Source: Chrysemys picta bellii (lineage: Eukaryota > Chordata > Testudines > Emydidae). From it: a DNA stretch of 64,000 bases. Position numbers and translations under genes: made by a program. Positions 1-10,728 of this stretch are shown in pieces. Numbering within the stretch: the first letter of the stretch is position 1; each line of letters begins with the position of its first letter. The DNA lies in NCBI RefSeq assembly GCF_011386835.1, contig NC_088794.1, forward strand, positions 68,272,434 to 68,336,433, read 5' to 3'. The notes under the pieces were generated by a model. The model saw only the letters and a program-made list of their open reading frames with translations, did no database searches and was not told the origin of the DNA.

Positions 1-2264
1 TATTGCTCTGACTCCTATGCAAAGAAATGTCACTAGGCTTTCTTTGTAAAGTCCCCTAATTCCAATTACATTATTTTTTTAACTTAAAATATGTTTCTGA
101 ACATGAAATGCATTCGCAACAACACCTACAGGATTGCTGTAAAACTACTGCAGAAATTAATTTACAAAAATAGCTGGATGTAATAGCTGTCTGACTGTAG
201 ACAGTCAGATTTTTAGTTTCCAATTACAGACCCACCAAAAAGAAATTAAGTTGTAATTTATGGTAATTAGTGGTCCAATTTCTGTGAAACAATAACTGAC
301 AAATGTTTAATGTCATAGAAATAATAAAGGGCCTGAATATTAAAATTAGCTTCCCCAGACAATTGCTGGTGAATTCAGTATCTAGCAATGCTTGAATGAG
401 CTGTTCAATTTCTCATATTTGTCCTGATATTTTTAATGCACAAATAAGAATTTCTCTTTTTATATTTCATAGCATGCAGAGTGAAGGTTGGGAGACTTTG
501 CCTTTCCTTGACAGTATTGCTCATTTTCCTGTAAGCACAAATATGTTTCATAGCCACAAGTATTATTTTTTTTTAAATTAACAAAACTCAGAAGTGAGTG
601 GTCATTATGGAGGGAAGAGAAAATGTAAATCAAGGATAATCATCAAGCTGCTCTTTATGGTCTGAATATAGATTTTACCAGCTGATCACAAGTGCCCATT
701 GTTGCAATAGGAAAAGCCAAGTTGTACATCCTGTGTGATTACAAACATTAATTATATTAATATTCTGTACCCTGTTATACTGTACTATGCTGAACCTGGG
801 TAGGCAATCACAGGAAAAGCTTCTTTTTGATGTAACCTTTCTGCAAGATATGTGGTGGGTATGTTATCCTTTTGGACTGACCACAGTGACTAGAACACCA
901 TGTTCATAGAAATCATTTCTCATTCACATTTCTGTCTTAATAGCATGCTAGATTTTTGAAGTAGCCCATGAAGTATAAAGCAGCACGTGTTCTGCTCTAC
1001 TGCATTGCAGGAACCAGATGTATAAAAGCTGATGCAGCTTCATCCCTACCTCTACTGATCTCTGGTGCTCCAGTAGTTAAACGCTCAGTGGAAAGGGACT
1101 GGAAGCAACGCAGCCATCTCGAAACTGAATCATAAAATTGGAATAGCTGTTGCTTATACCCCACTGCCAGTGGACTTGTACTTAGTTAAGTAGCATGCTG
1201 AAGTCTAGCACATTTTGTTCCTGACTCCCTCCTAACTACAGTAGGTGAATGGGATTTGATCACACTTAACAAAAAAAAAAAAAGTATAGAAACAACAACA
1301 GAATTGATCAAGCAAGGAAAATTTCATCTGAAGAGGATCATTTTTCAAAAAAAGCCACCAGTATGAGAATGAACTGGAATACAAGACAAAAAGAAAATTG
1401 GGCTTGTATCCATTTTTGTTTGATATGTAAAGAAGATCTGAAATGTTTAAAATGTGTGTTTTTCTATACAATGCGTATGATCTGAGATCCCCAAGGGGTC
1501 ATTCAGCAAAATCAGGAAAAATTAAACAGTCCTGACATAAAAAGAGAAGCAGCAAGAGATGGGGGAAATAATATTAAACAAATAAACAAACCCTCCCAAC
1601 CTATCAGGCCCTCTTTGTACATCAGGGCACAAGCCCACTATTTTAAACATACTTTGCAGGTTATCTTTTACATAGACTGTTCACCACAAACTGAGCAACA
1701 TAACAGATCCATGGTAAATATGTTCATAGAAAATGTGTTTCAGACTTAACCAGTGGGTGAGTAGCATGAAGAGGTGATAGTATGATGATTTAGAGGGGAC
1801 GGGGAATGATATTTATTGCCTGTGCTTTAATCTATCAGGGCTGATCATAAATCATTGTGATGGGTATTTTTCATTTCTATCCTGTACCACAGATAAACAC
1901 TTTCATAAATCAATTTTATGAAACAAATTTTTTAAATCCTATAATGAAATATTTATTGAACACTTATGTCTTTTATGCATTATTAGTGACAATTCTACCA
2001 TTTCCATATAATTCTACCAAAAATAAGCCTGTCCAGGCATAGATTTTTTTAAGAAGTTTATAGCTACCTTCACTTCCCCTCTAAGCCAGGTTGTTTTTTT
2101 AATCAATGCACTCTACTTTCTTGACTGTGGACTTTTGGGCAGGTAATAATGTATTCTTAAATAGTTCAAGTATCATTCATATCTTTGTTCAAATTCTCTC
2201 TCCCAGTTGATTTGGCTCATCATTATTTTCAGCTTTGTGAACCTGGCCCTTTTAAAAACAATAT

Positions 2265-2268
<4 letters not shown>
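1..2268. other. AT-rich non-coding DNA, no gene seen
   Basis: No convincing exon, RNA gene or recognisable repeat is visible. Open frames here are under 80 codons and lack domain-like composition. An A-run near 1271-1283 and scattered T-runs are the only low-complexity stretches. It could be unique intergenic or intronic sequence, or repeats too old to recognise by eye. Confidence 0.6.

Positions 2269-2324
<56 letters not shown>
2269..2324. repeat. compound (CT)n(AT)n microsatellite
   Basis: An uninterrupted CT dinucleotide run to about 2306 passes directly into an AT run to 2324. A short open frame crossing it (Ser-Leu then Tyr-Ile repeats) is a product of the repeat and is not a gene. Confidence 0.95.
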
Positions 2325-2984
2325 GAATCCATCTTTGTTGCTACAAATCTTGTCATGTTTTCCATCCTGCAGTCAGGTGCAGAAATTGGAAGTGCCAGAT
2401 GCAAGTGTAGATGACCTGAGCCAGCAATTCTCTCTCCTGCCATTGACTCAGAGGTGGAAAGATTAATATATGAAACAAAACCAAAATACTTTGAGTGCGC
2501 ATTTTATCATCTCTGGACAGTTACCGAATTGATGAAATCCTGAAAGTACTGACGAAGATTTACGGTATTTTAATTTATTTAAAATTTCCAGTGCCTCTCT
2601 CTAAGTATTCATTCACTCTCAGCAATCACTTGACAATTTACCACCTCTCCTGCCTTTGTAAATTAAAAGGCAGGAACAAATAAAGGAGCACAGTAGCTGA
2701 TTGTTCAGGAGCAGGGGAGTGGAACGGATGAAACAACAATGGGAAAATATGGTACTGCATCTGCGTTTTGTAATATACTGTTTCTGCTAAGTTAAAGCAA
2801 GTAAATTCCAAACATTTAAAAATCCACTAATGTCATGTGGAAAGCCTTTTGACAATATTCCATTAAGAAATAATTCTGCCTTCATATACTGTTCCATATT
2901 TCTGGGTTTTCCACAGATTCATATTAATATTCTGCACAGTTAGGGAGCTATTACATTGAAAGTTCTTATTCTCTCCAAAAGTCC
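2325..2984. other. Non-coding spacer, nothing recognised
   Basis: Between the microsatellite and an L2 tail. No repeat boundary, splice-like exon or RNA structure stands out. Short frames of about 60 codons have no recognisable content. Confidence 0.5.
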
Positions 2985-3365
2985 TGACTCAATTCTGCTC
3001 CACCAACATCTCTAATCTTATCTCTCTTCTCATTCTTCTGCTCTATCTGTTCAAATGTTTATGAAGTTTTTGATGTCCTTTTCATTATTTCCACTGACTC
3101 CCAGTTTTGTGCTTTTCTGCATGGTACCCCATACACAAGCAATGCTTTCTGGTTCACCAAGACAGCATCCCTTCTTTCAATTCCACCCCCATTTAAAGAC
3201 TCGCTTCTTCTGCGATGCCCACAAGAAGTGAATCAACAACAAAGCAAAAAAGTTGTGTGCCTTAGTTGTGTGCCACGCCCCCCCAGTCACACAAACTTGT
3301 CTATTTCTGAACTTAAACTGTAAGCTCTTTCAGACAGAGACTTTTGTCCTGTTCAGTACCAACCA
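2985..3365 (+). mobile_element. L2-type LINE, 3' end fragment
   Basis: The C/T-biased stretch, the segment near 3190-3230 resembling the end of L2 ORF2 (Phe-Lys-x-x-Leu-Lys-Thr-His-Leu-Phe-like reading with stops), and the later 'ctgtaagctctttcagacag' motif match the usual 3' end of amniote L2 LINEs. The copy is old, with several indels. Only the last few hundred bases remain, as is normal for 5'-truncated LINEs. Confidence 0.55.
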
Positions 3366-4236
3366 TATTGTGAGCTCTCAAAACACTATCTTCTATGTAG
3401 GCTACTCCCATAGCGGGAACAAGAAATCTACTAAGCTGCTCTCACAGAGATGCCTTCCCATTCTCAGTGTGGGAAAGACTGGTTACTTTATGGAAGAATC
3501 AGGAAGGACAACTGGCAGAACTAAAAGATTGCCTTAGATTTGTGTGGATCTTAGAGGTTCAGCAGAGGTCAAGGCCTCCATGTGGAAGCCCCTTGCTTGT
3601 AATGGTTTCAGGCTGCTTTCTGCTTCTTCCATCTCTTGTCAGCATGGCTCCTGTATTTGTGCTAGCATTTTACAAAGAAAAAAAAATAAGTTAACACATG
3701 ATGCCTAATGTATCTAGGCCAGTGGCAAAAAATTCAACTCAGCAAATGGTTCTATGCCACAAGTAGATGACCATTTCCAAACAACTGAATGAACTTGCTA
3801 CAAGTTTTCATAACAGTACTGTACTACCTGATAGTGAAGGCTTACACAATGCACTTCAACATTTTTTAACTTTGAATTTTATTTTACAGTTAGCAAAACT
3901 CCTTACAACAGTGCACAAGGAACCAAATAGCCAGCTTAACACTATAAAAGCTATAAGCCAGCTTAACACTATAAAAGCTATAAAGAATAGTGTTTCGTGG
4001 GACTCTTGGATTGTCCCTTTTGCTGCTTTGGGGCAATGCATAAAAATGGCTTTCCAACATGAAATACAACAATTTTCAGCAGTCCTTGTGGTCATTATTT
4101 TGTTATCTTCTAACTGATAGACATTCCTATAGCAACCTAGTACCTCACTAGAACTTCAATAAACTAATGCTACTGGGTATACAAGACAATAATAGAACTA
4201 TATTCTGTACAGTTCCATATATTTTTATGTATGCTT

Positions 4237-4240
<4 letters not shown>
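3366..4240. other. Non-coding spacer with a 27-bp tandem duplication
   Basis: No gene recognised. At 3931-3983 a 27-bp unit beginning 'ccagcttaacactataaaag' is present twice in direct tandem with no visible difference, so the duplication is probably recent. A 116-codon frame across it (3767-4117) has no domain and depends on the duplication staying in frame by chance. Confidence 0.6.

Positions 4241-4281
<41 letters not shown>
4241..4281. repeat. (CA)n microsatellite
   Basis: About 20 perfect CA units directly upstream of a hAT MITE. Confidence 0.97.
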
Positions 4282-4284
<3 letters not shown>

Positions 4285-4297
4285 ATACAGTTTAAGT

Positions 4298-4633
4298 CAG
4301 GGGTCGGCAACGTTCGGCACGCGGCTCGCCAGGGTAAGCACCCTGGTGGGCCGGGCCAGTTTTATTTACCTGCTGACGCGGCAGGTTCGGCCGATCGCGG
4401 CCCCCACTGGCCGCGGTTCGCCGTCCCGGGCCAATGGGGGCGGCGAGAAGCCACGGCCAGCACATCGCTCGCCCGCGCTGCTTCTCGCCGCCCCCATTGG
4501 CCCGGGACAGCAAACTGCGGCCAGAGGGGGCCGTGATCAGCCGAACCTGCCACGTCAGCAGGTAAATACAACTGGCCCGGCCCGCCAGGGTGCTTACCCT
4601 GGCGAGCCGCGTGCCGAACATTGCCGACCCCTG
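4298..4633. mobile_element. GC-rich palindromic hAT MITE, full copy (336 bp)
   Basis: Begins with CAGGGGTCGGCAA and ends with TTGCCGACCCCTG, perfect terminal inverted repeats that continue inward for about 90 bp (through 'ccagggtaagcaccctgg' and the GGCCGGGCC block). It is flanked by a perfect 8-bp target-site duplication, GTTTAAGT at 4290-4297 and 4634-4641, diagnostic of hAT transposition. It encodes no transposase, so it is non-autonomous. The long GC-rich arms create overlapping false open frames on both strands. Two relatives lie at 7786-7927 and 62331-62663. Confidence 0.93.
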
Positions 4634-4641
4634 GTTTAAGT

Positions 4642-5656
4642 TAAAGATGCACCTGAAGTAAAACCCCTGACTCTACCCCCTGCCCCCAACCCCTTCTCTT
4701 TCTAACTTTTGGAAAAGTTTTGCTCCACATCCAAATTTCATGGTTCAGACTTATCTCTATAATGGATGAGCTATTGAATATCAAATCCTACCACTTACAA
4801 GTTCTCAAATCAGATCTGCATCTGAATCCAGATTCATTACTTTACTTCTCATACTCTAGTTACAATGTTAAATAACTATTAAAGCAGTGTAAGAGATGAA
4901 TTAAGAATTATGGGCAAGAGTGACAAGGTATGTTTTCAGATGCAATTTCAGACACAAATGGCAGCACCTACATAGGAGGTTGTTACACCAACACTAGTGA
5001 AGCATGTCAGAACAGAGGTTAAAATGTGAGAAAGGTAGGGCTGGTAAAATGGTTTCCATCAAGACTGTTTTTTGATGGATAATTGGGTTTTTGCAAAAAG
5101 TATCTGCCTTCTATGGAAAATTTCCACTTTTGCTGAACACTCAGAAACCAAAAACATCCCAGTTTTCATCTGCCTGACAAAAAGTTGATTTTTTTTCTCT
5201 TTCAATGGAAAACAAAAACAAAAACAAACAAAAAAAAACTTTTCCCCACTAGCTTTAGTGAAAAGGACAGATATGGGAGTAGTGCTAGATAACCAAATGA
5301 AAAGGGAAGAGGAGTTAATGAGCTAGGCTCATGCAAGTCTATGAAGTGTTTTATAAACTAGAACTATCATCTGGAACCTAAAATGAGGTAATGGAGTTGT
5401 TTTTGGATGGGGATCAAGTCAGGCTTCATGTACACACTACGATGCATACTTATAAATACTGAATTTGGGCCTGTTGGGACTTCAAATGGAAGTTCAGGGT
5501 ACTCAGCACCTTGCAGAACTAGCCCCTACATGTGTTACCAATTAACATAGAGTACAATACTTAACTCTTCGGTCCCAATCCTGCCAGTGTGACTACTCAC
5601 ATGAGGGCTGCAAGGTTGGGCTCTGTACATATGCCACAAGATAAACCTTACTTGTA
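4642..5656. other. Non-coding DNA; source of an 82-nt segment copied downstream
   Basis: No gene recognised. The A/T-rich part around 5040-5240, with repeated TTTTGC/GAAAATTT words, may be an old AT-rich interspersed repeat. Positions 5492-5573 are important because a perfect inverted copy lies at 5854-5935 inside the neighbouring Penelope insertion. The 5455-5600 stretch also resembles common amniote 'ggtgctcag/gatcctgca' interspersed modules. Confidence 0.55.
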
Positions 5657-5933
5657 AAAAGAACAGGAGTACTTGTGGCACCTTAGAGACTAACAAATTT
5701 ATTTGAGCATAAGCTTTCGTGGACTAAAACCCACTTCATCGGATGCATGCAGTGGAAAATACAGTAGGAAGATTGTGTGTATATATATGGGCCATTTTGA
5801 TTACCACTACAAAAAGTTTTTTTTCCCTCTCCTGCTGGTAATAGCTCACCTTAACCGAAGAGTTAAGTATTGTACTCTATGTTAATTGGTAACACATGTA
5901 GGGGCTAGTTCTGCAAGGTGCTGAGTACCCTGA

Positions 5934-5964
<31 letters not shown>

Positions 5965-6733
5965 GAGCGAGAGCATGAAACAATGAGTGTTACCATACAC
6001 ACTATAATGAGGGTGATCTGTTAAGGTGAGCTATTACCATCAGGAGAGGGGAAAAAATAATTGTAATGGTAATCAAAATCGAGTGACCAGGGAGATTGAA
6101 GTGTTCTCCAACTGGTTTTTGAAGGTTATAATTCTTGAGTTCTGATTTGTACCCATTTATTCTTTTACGTAGAGAATTATAACCTTCAAAAACCAGTTGG
6201 AGAACACTTCAATCTCCCTGGTCACTCAATTACAGACTTAAAAGTCACAGTATTAAACAAAAAAACTTCAAAAACAGACTCTAATGAGAGACTGCTGAAT
6301 TGGAATTAATTTGCAATCTGGACACCATTAAATTAGGCTTGAATAAAGACTGGGAGTGGATGAGCCATTACACAAAGTAAAACTCTTTCCCCATGCTTAT
6401 TCCTCCTGCCCCAGTTCCTCACATCTCCTTGTCAACTGCTGGAAATGGGCCATTTTGATTACCACTACAAAAAGTTTTTTTTCCCTCTCCTGCTAGTAAT
6501 AGCTCACCTTAACAGATCACCCTCGTTATAGTGTGTATGGTAACACCCACTGTTTCATGTTCTCTGTGTGTGTATATATCTTCCTACTGTACTTTCCACT
6601 GCATGCATCCGATGAAGTGGGTTTTAGCCCACGGAAGCTTATGCGAAAAGAAATTTGTTAGTCTCTAAGGTGCCACAAGTACTCCTGTTCTTTTTGCTGA
6701 TACAGACTAACACGGCTGCTACTCTGAAACTTG
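5657..6733. mobile_element. Penelope-like element, complex fold-back insertion
   Basis: One insertion bounded by a 9-bp duplication TTACTTGTA (5648-5656 and 6734-6742). In order it holds: the element's 3' end on the minus strand (5657 to about 5788); a plus-strand internal piece (about 5789-5853); an inverted copy of host DNA (5854-5935 = reverse complement of 5492-5573); a microsatellite-bearing minus-strand piece (about 5936-6170); and a plus-strand copy from the GIY-YIG-end region to the 3' terminus ending GCTACTCTGAAAC (about 6171-6733). A hairpin with perfect 55-nt arms, 6081-6135 and 6173-6227, sits at the main strand switch. The reading KPVGEHF-x-LPGHS in the arms is typical of the end of a Penelope GIY-YIG nuclease domain. 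No intact protein remains. Confidence 0.8.
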
Positions 6734-6742
6734 TTACTTGTA

Positions 6743-7785
6743 TGACCACCTGGTCATCTGTTCCTAACCATTAAAGTAAACAGGGACATACTGGGAAGTA
6801 TAGTACATGATTTTTTTTTAAATGACATTAGTAAAGCAGGACTTACGCCAAATTGACAGTGTGTTATAGGTTGCTATTTGGTTGGACATAAAACTTTGAG
6901 TCTACTGATTGCTTGGCCATTAGAAAAAGAAAATTAAGTTCTTGTCCTTATGGCATATGGGCCAAGTCAGCTGTAACCAACGGATTTTCAGAGAGTGCAG
7001 CAATGGGTTGGGGCTTCCCCAGACAAAGTTAAGGAAGGAAGATATCTGCAGGCAAGCAATGGCAAGAAAAGAATCTAGAACAAGGCCACAGACAAGTGTA
7101 GATGATGATTAAGCTGGCATAGGTCTTCCATCATCCAAAAAGCAGAGTTAATCAAATGAATAGCTAATGGAAGATTTGTAATGCGATGTGATTTTTCATA
7201 TTAAAGTCTTCTTGAACATAAATATTTTAAAGCTTATCACCATGAAATATTTGGGTTTGAGTGATTTAAGCTTTAATTTTAATGGAATCAGTGCTTGAAT
7301 GAAAATAAAGCAATATTAGTGCACGTAATTTAACATGGGAATTTAAAGACTCTGGAAAGCTGTTGGCAAGTCTGGAAGCTGTCTGAAATCTTAATAAGCA
7401 CTTAGTTGCTGGAAAAACAACAACTATTTCAATAGTCAATAGTATTGCAAAATTCCTGAAGGCTGCATTTTCTCATTCAACTAGATATATTTAAAATAAG
7501 AGATTCCTCTTTTCCATTAAGTGGTTCCTAAATCTCTACTGAAAATGCTTTCTAGGGAGCACCTAGAAATAGCCTGCTGAGACCTGTCAAAGTGATGCTC
7601 GAGTTTAATAGATCTAACAGCAGCATCTTGGGACAGGGCAGGGGGAAGCAGGAGAAGAATGGTGAATTAAATGAATTCTATACATGTGCATTAATGCTCT
7701 CAAGTCTAGTGGAATAAAATGGTACTGCCCACATACAACAGTAATAAGAATTAGCCAGGCTGCTATTTCTAGTTTAGAGTTAGAT
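6743..7785. other. Non-coding spacer, nothing recognised
   Basis: AT-rich sequence between the Penelope insertion and a hAT MITE. No long frame, clear repeat boundary or RNA structure is visible. Confidence 0.5.
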
Positions 7786-7927
7786 CAGGGGTCGGCAATG
7801 TTCGGCACGCGGCTCGCCAGGGTAAGCACCCTGGCGGGCCGGGCCGCGGCAGCAGGTAAATACAACTGGCCCGGCCCGCCAGGGTGCTTACCCTGGCGAG
7901 CCGCATGCTGAACATTGCCGACCCCTG
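7786..7927. mobile_element. Deletion derivative of the palindromic hAT MITE (142 bp)
   Basis: The two 60-nt arms 7786-7845 and 7868-7927 are inverted copies with two differences. They have the same ends as the full copy at 4298-4633 (CAGGGGTCGGCA / CCGACCCCTG). The interior is reduced to a 22-nt loop that keeps part of the right-hand internal sequence ('cagcaggtaaatacaactgg'). The flanking octamers, AGTTAGAT and GCCTAAGG, do not match. The copy is therefore either a rearranged insertion or has lost one flank. Confidence 0.85.
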
Positions 7928-8640
7928 GCCTAAGGGAATAACTGGTCAAATAACACTGCAAAATACTAGATGAGAATTCCAGCTGGACAAATTTAGAGTC
8001 AAAAAGTAGTTCAGGAACAGGACCTGAGTTTGGCGTGCAGCTGTGTTTCTATCAGAAACATATGATAAAACCTGAATGCATGTCTGTCAGATGTCATGAG
8101 AAAGAGGAGATTACTTTGGTACCTGCTCTAAGCCCTTCTGAGATAGAACTTGGAACAATCATGAAATTAGTATTTTCAGAGAAGAACCAAAACATTTTAA
8201 GGGGGAGGATTTGATACCTGAATGGCAGATGGATAGATACAAAGAAGAAATGGAAGTGAAAAAGGGACCATGTTTAGAACTACAGATAACCATATTTACA
8301 AGGTGAATGGATGAAACGGTAGATGAATTTAACATTCATTGGTACCACGCAAGAATAGAATTCTTGTTTTTGTATAACTTGATATTCTGCAATAAAATGT
8401 AAAAAGCCAGAGTAACAGGAGTTTATGAACAGGTATTGAAGAGAGGGGGAAAAAAAGACGCTGCTCCCTGGGTCTATCTCCTGGCCAACTCCAATGCCAC
8501 TACAATGTAGCTGCTCTACTGACAGCCCCAACATAGGGCTTATTGTTAGTAAAGAGGGCTTTGCAAGATCCCTCCAATGTCACAGATCGATTTCATACAT
8601 AAGACATCATTCTAGACAGAGCTGAGAAAGAGCTATAGTT
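7928..8640. other. Non-coding spacer, nothing recognised
   Basis: No gene, tandem array or repeat boundary can be supported. A minus-strand frame at 8280-8534 (84 codons) has no domain-like features. Confidence 0.5.
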
Positions 8641-9160
8641 AAGGTTGCCCAACCCTTTCCATCTTAAAAGTCTGTTTTCAGTTGCTTATAACTTTGCCAA
8701 ACGTTAACAGTTTGGGCTGAAATAGTCCATGCTAGACATCTGACTTAGGCTGAATTTTTGGAACATTCAGCAAAAATGGTTCAACTGTTTTAGGAAACAA
8801 CATTAGGAGAAACAATAGGTTTTGCCAATGTTAAATTCTTCCAACGGTTTCAATGAGAATTTGCATGTTTTGGAACAGGGACTTCAAATTTGGCAGGGGG
8901 GTATCCTGGGGTGAAACAGGGAGGTACGTTTTGTTGTCCTTGTGAAAATACACCCAAATTTGACCAATTTATGTGTGAAAACCACCTTTTGCACATATTC
9001 GGTAAAGGTTTGTTAGAGTTTGGCAGCAAATTTTCTTCAAAGATTCCATCTGTAGTGAGCATGCTCCACCACCACAGAGTTCCATGGAGCCACACTAACA
9101 GAGTTTACTGAGCATGCTCCAGCCCAAGGCTGAACAAGAATTTTCCCGCAAATGCTACTC
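8641..9160 (+). repeat. Unclassified interspersed repeat, turtle-type
   Basis: The stretch with 'gcttataactttgccaaacg', 'cagtttgggctgaaat' and two copies of 'gagcatgctcca' (9057-9069 and 9112-9121) resembles a moderately abundant repeat I recall from turtle genomes. I cannot name the family, and no terminal repeats or target duplications were found. Overlapping opposite frames of 70-80 codons here are not supported as genes. Confidence 0.4.
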
Positions 9161-9390
9161 CTGGCTGCTGGGGGACACTGTGACAGGAGAACAGAGAGCA
9201 GGGAAACACTCTTCTCTGCCCACAGTGCTCCTTTTGATGACTCCCAGGCACCATGGAGGAGAAAGCCACACAACTAGAATGCAGAGGGGTGAGAAGAACA
9301 GGCTGAGCAGTGGGATAAGGAGATTAATGGCTGGAAAGGAGCATAGGAGGACAGGAGAAGATGTAATTTCCTATTTAAAAAAAATGTTAA
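9161..9390. other. Non-coding flank of the LTR, unclassified
   Basis: G/A-rich on the plus strand with no recognised feature. It ends at the CATG target sequence of the LTR insertion. Confidence 0.4.
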
Positions 9391-9721
9391 CATGTGTAAC
9401 CCTTCTGCCCATCTAAGTTGGCAGCAACAAGGGCCGGGTTCTGTATCTAGGGGTTCCGTTTCAATACGCAATGCAAAACTGGCTCGAGCCCCCACCCAGT
9501 GACCTGGGACAATTACATACCATTCCCTGGGCCCCTCTAAGAGGCAATACTTTCCCTCTTGCAAGCACGGAGTCTGAGCGTAGCAGAAAATGTTTAATAA
9601 CATGAGGTAAACAACATCAGCATTAAATTGGAAAAACACCACAAACAGGATTCCTAACACAAACCATGAGCAAAAGAGCCATCCCAGCAAATTGGGCCGT
9701 GTCCTTTCCCTTTGGTTCTTG

Positions 9722-9834
9722 AATCCAGCAACCCAAAAATCACCCAGAGTCCCCAAAGTCCAACACCCCCAAATTTCTTGTGTCCAGAAACCACCCAAAG
9801 TCCCAAAAGTCCAACAACCCCCAAAGTCTCTGTC
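9722..9834. repeat. Degenerate tandem repeat in the LTR (about 50-55 bp unit)
   Basis: Two diverged units share 'cacccaragtccc', 'aagtccaacaaccccc' and similar words. On the minus strand the array encodes a repeated GTLG-F-W pattern, which explains the odd long frame there. Confidence 0.7.
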
Positions 9835-9984
9835 CCTGGTCAGTGCAGCCCAGAGTAAAAGGGGGGCACGCAGGGTGTTAAGGGGCACCTTATGTGATCC
9901 GAGGCCGGCCGGCTGTCTCTCCATGGGGTTCCGCCGCAGCCTTCACCATAAGCCAGTCCACTTCCTGCCGTCCCACGAACCGCT

Positions 9985-10125
9985 CTGCTCTATGAGCCGC
10001 TCCAGCCGTCCTCGCAAACGGCTCCGCTCACCGACCTGTGAGCCACTCCAACCGTCCCCGCAAGGCTCCGCGCCGCTCGCTGCTCCTCCAGCCATCCCCG
10101 CAAACTGCTCCGCCAGCCGCTTAGC
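9985..10125. repeat. Degenerate tandem repeat in the LTR, GC-rich
   Basis: About three units of roughly 45-50 bp carry the core 'ccgtcctcgcaaacggctcc' and its variants (ccgtccccgcaaggctcc, ccatccccgcaaactgctcc). The array lies in the central part of the LTR. Confidence 0.7.
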
Positions 10126-10728
10126 AATATAGCTTCAGGCTCCCCCATCAGTTAACACAGCACTCAGTGATCACAGTTCTTAGTAACTTTAGCTCTTTTG
10201 TGATTTCAGCTCATAGTAGGGGAGCCCCAGTGCTGGTGCACCATTGGCCCAAAGTGAATTCAGCTCAGCAGCCTGCAACTAGACTCCTAATGGAATCAAA
10301 GTTAGCTCTGACATTCAACAGTGGAGAGAGAAGGTGGTGCAATTGGTGTTTCAAGCCCTCAAAGGGGGCCCCATACCATCAGATACAAATATCTATCCCC
10401 CTCCTCTCTCAATTCACTGGGTTGTGGAACCCATGTCCCTTGTCTAGAAAGTGCTACTTAGGTGATGGTGAGACCCTGTCATAAAACAGTTTCATTGTCC
10501 TTGATTCACATAATCAGGGTAACATCACTTTATTCCTCCTGCCCCAATAACAGAGAAACTGGGGATCCCACCCCATCCAAAGTAACCACTATCAGTTGCT
10601 GTTGTTTCATGCCAGGCAGGTGGGTGTGCCTATGCAAACAAGATCAGCCCCTGGAGTTCTTTTCCACACTCGCCATAATTCTCCACCCGATGTCAGGGTA
10701 GAGCTCATCCTGACTCTGCTTACACATG

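Larger units (their letters stand above)
9395..10724 (-). mobile_element. Solo LTR of an endogenous retrovirus or Gypsy-like element (1330 bp)
   Basis: Plus-strand ends are TGTAACCC and GCTTACA, so the minus strand reads TGTAAGCA...GGGTTACA, matching the TG...CA rule. CATG directly flanks both ends (9391-9394 and 10725-10728), a 4-bp target duplication typical of gammaretrovirus-like ERVs and some Gypsy elements. Strand is inferred: on the minus strand an ATTAAA-type poly(A) signal lies near 9590, followed by a U5-like end. No internal retroviral genes are present, so it is a recombined solo LTR. It holds degenerate tandem units (see separate entries). A 216-codon minus-strand frame inside has Trp/Gly-rich repeats and no gag, pol or env character. 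Confidence 0.72.

Noticed and set aside
4292..4639. Arg/Ala/Gly-rich frames on both strands of a GC-rich block
   Set aside because: Produced by the palindromic hAT MITE at 4298-4633; both strands stay open because the arms mirror each other.
9274..9924. 216-codon minus-strand frame
   Set aside because: It lies largely in a solo LTR and its repeated Gly-Thr-Leu-Gly/Trp pattern comes from a tandem array. No retroviral or host domain is visible.
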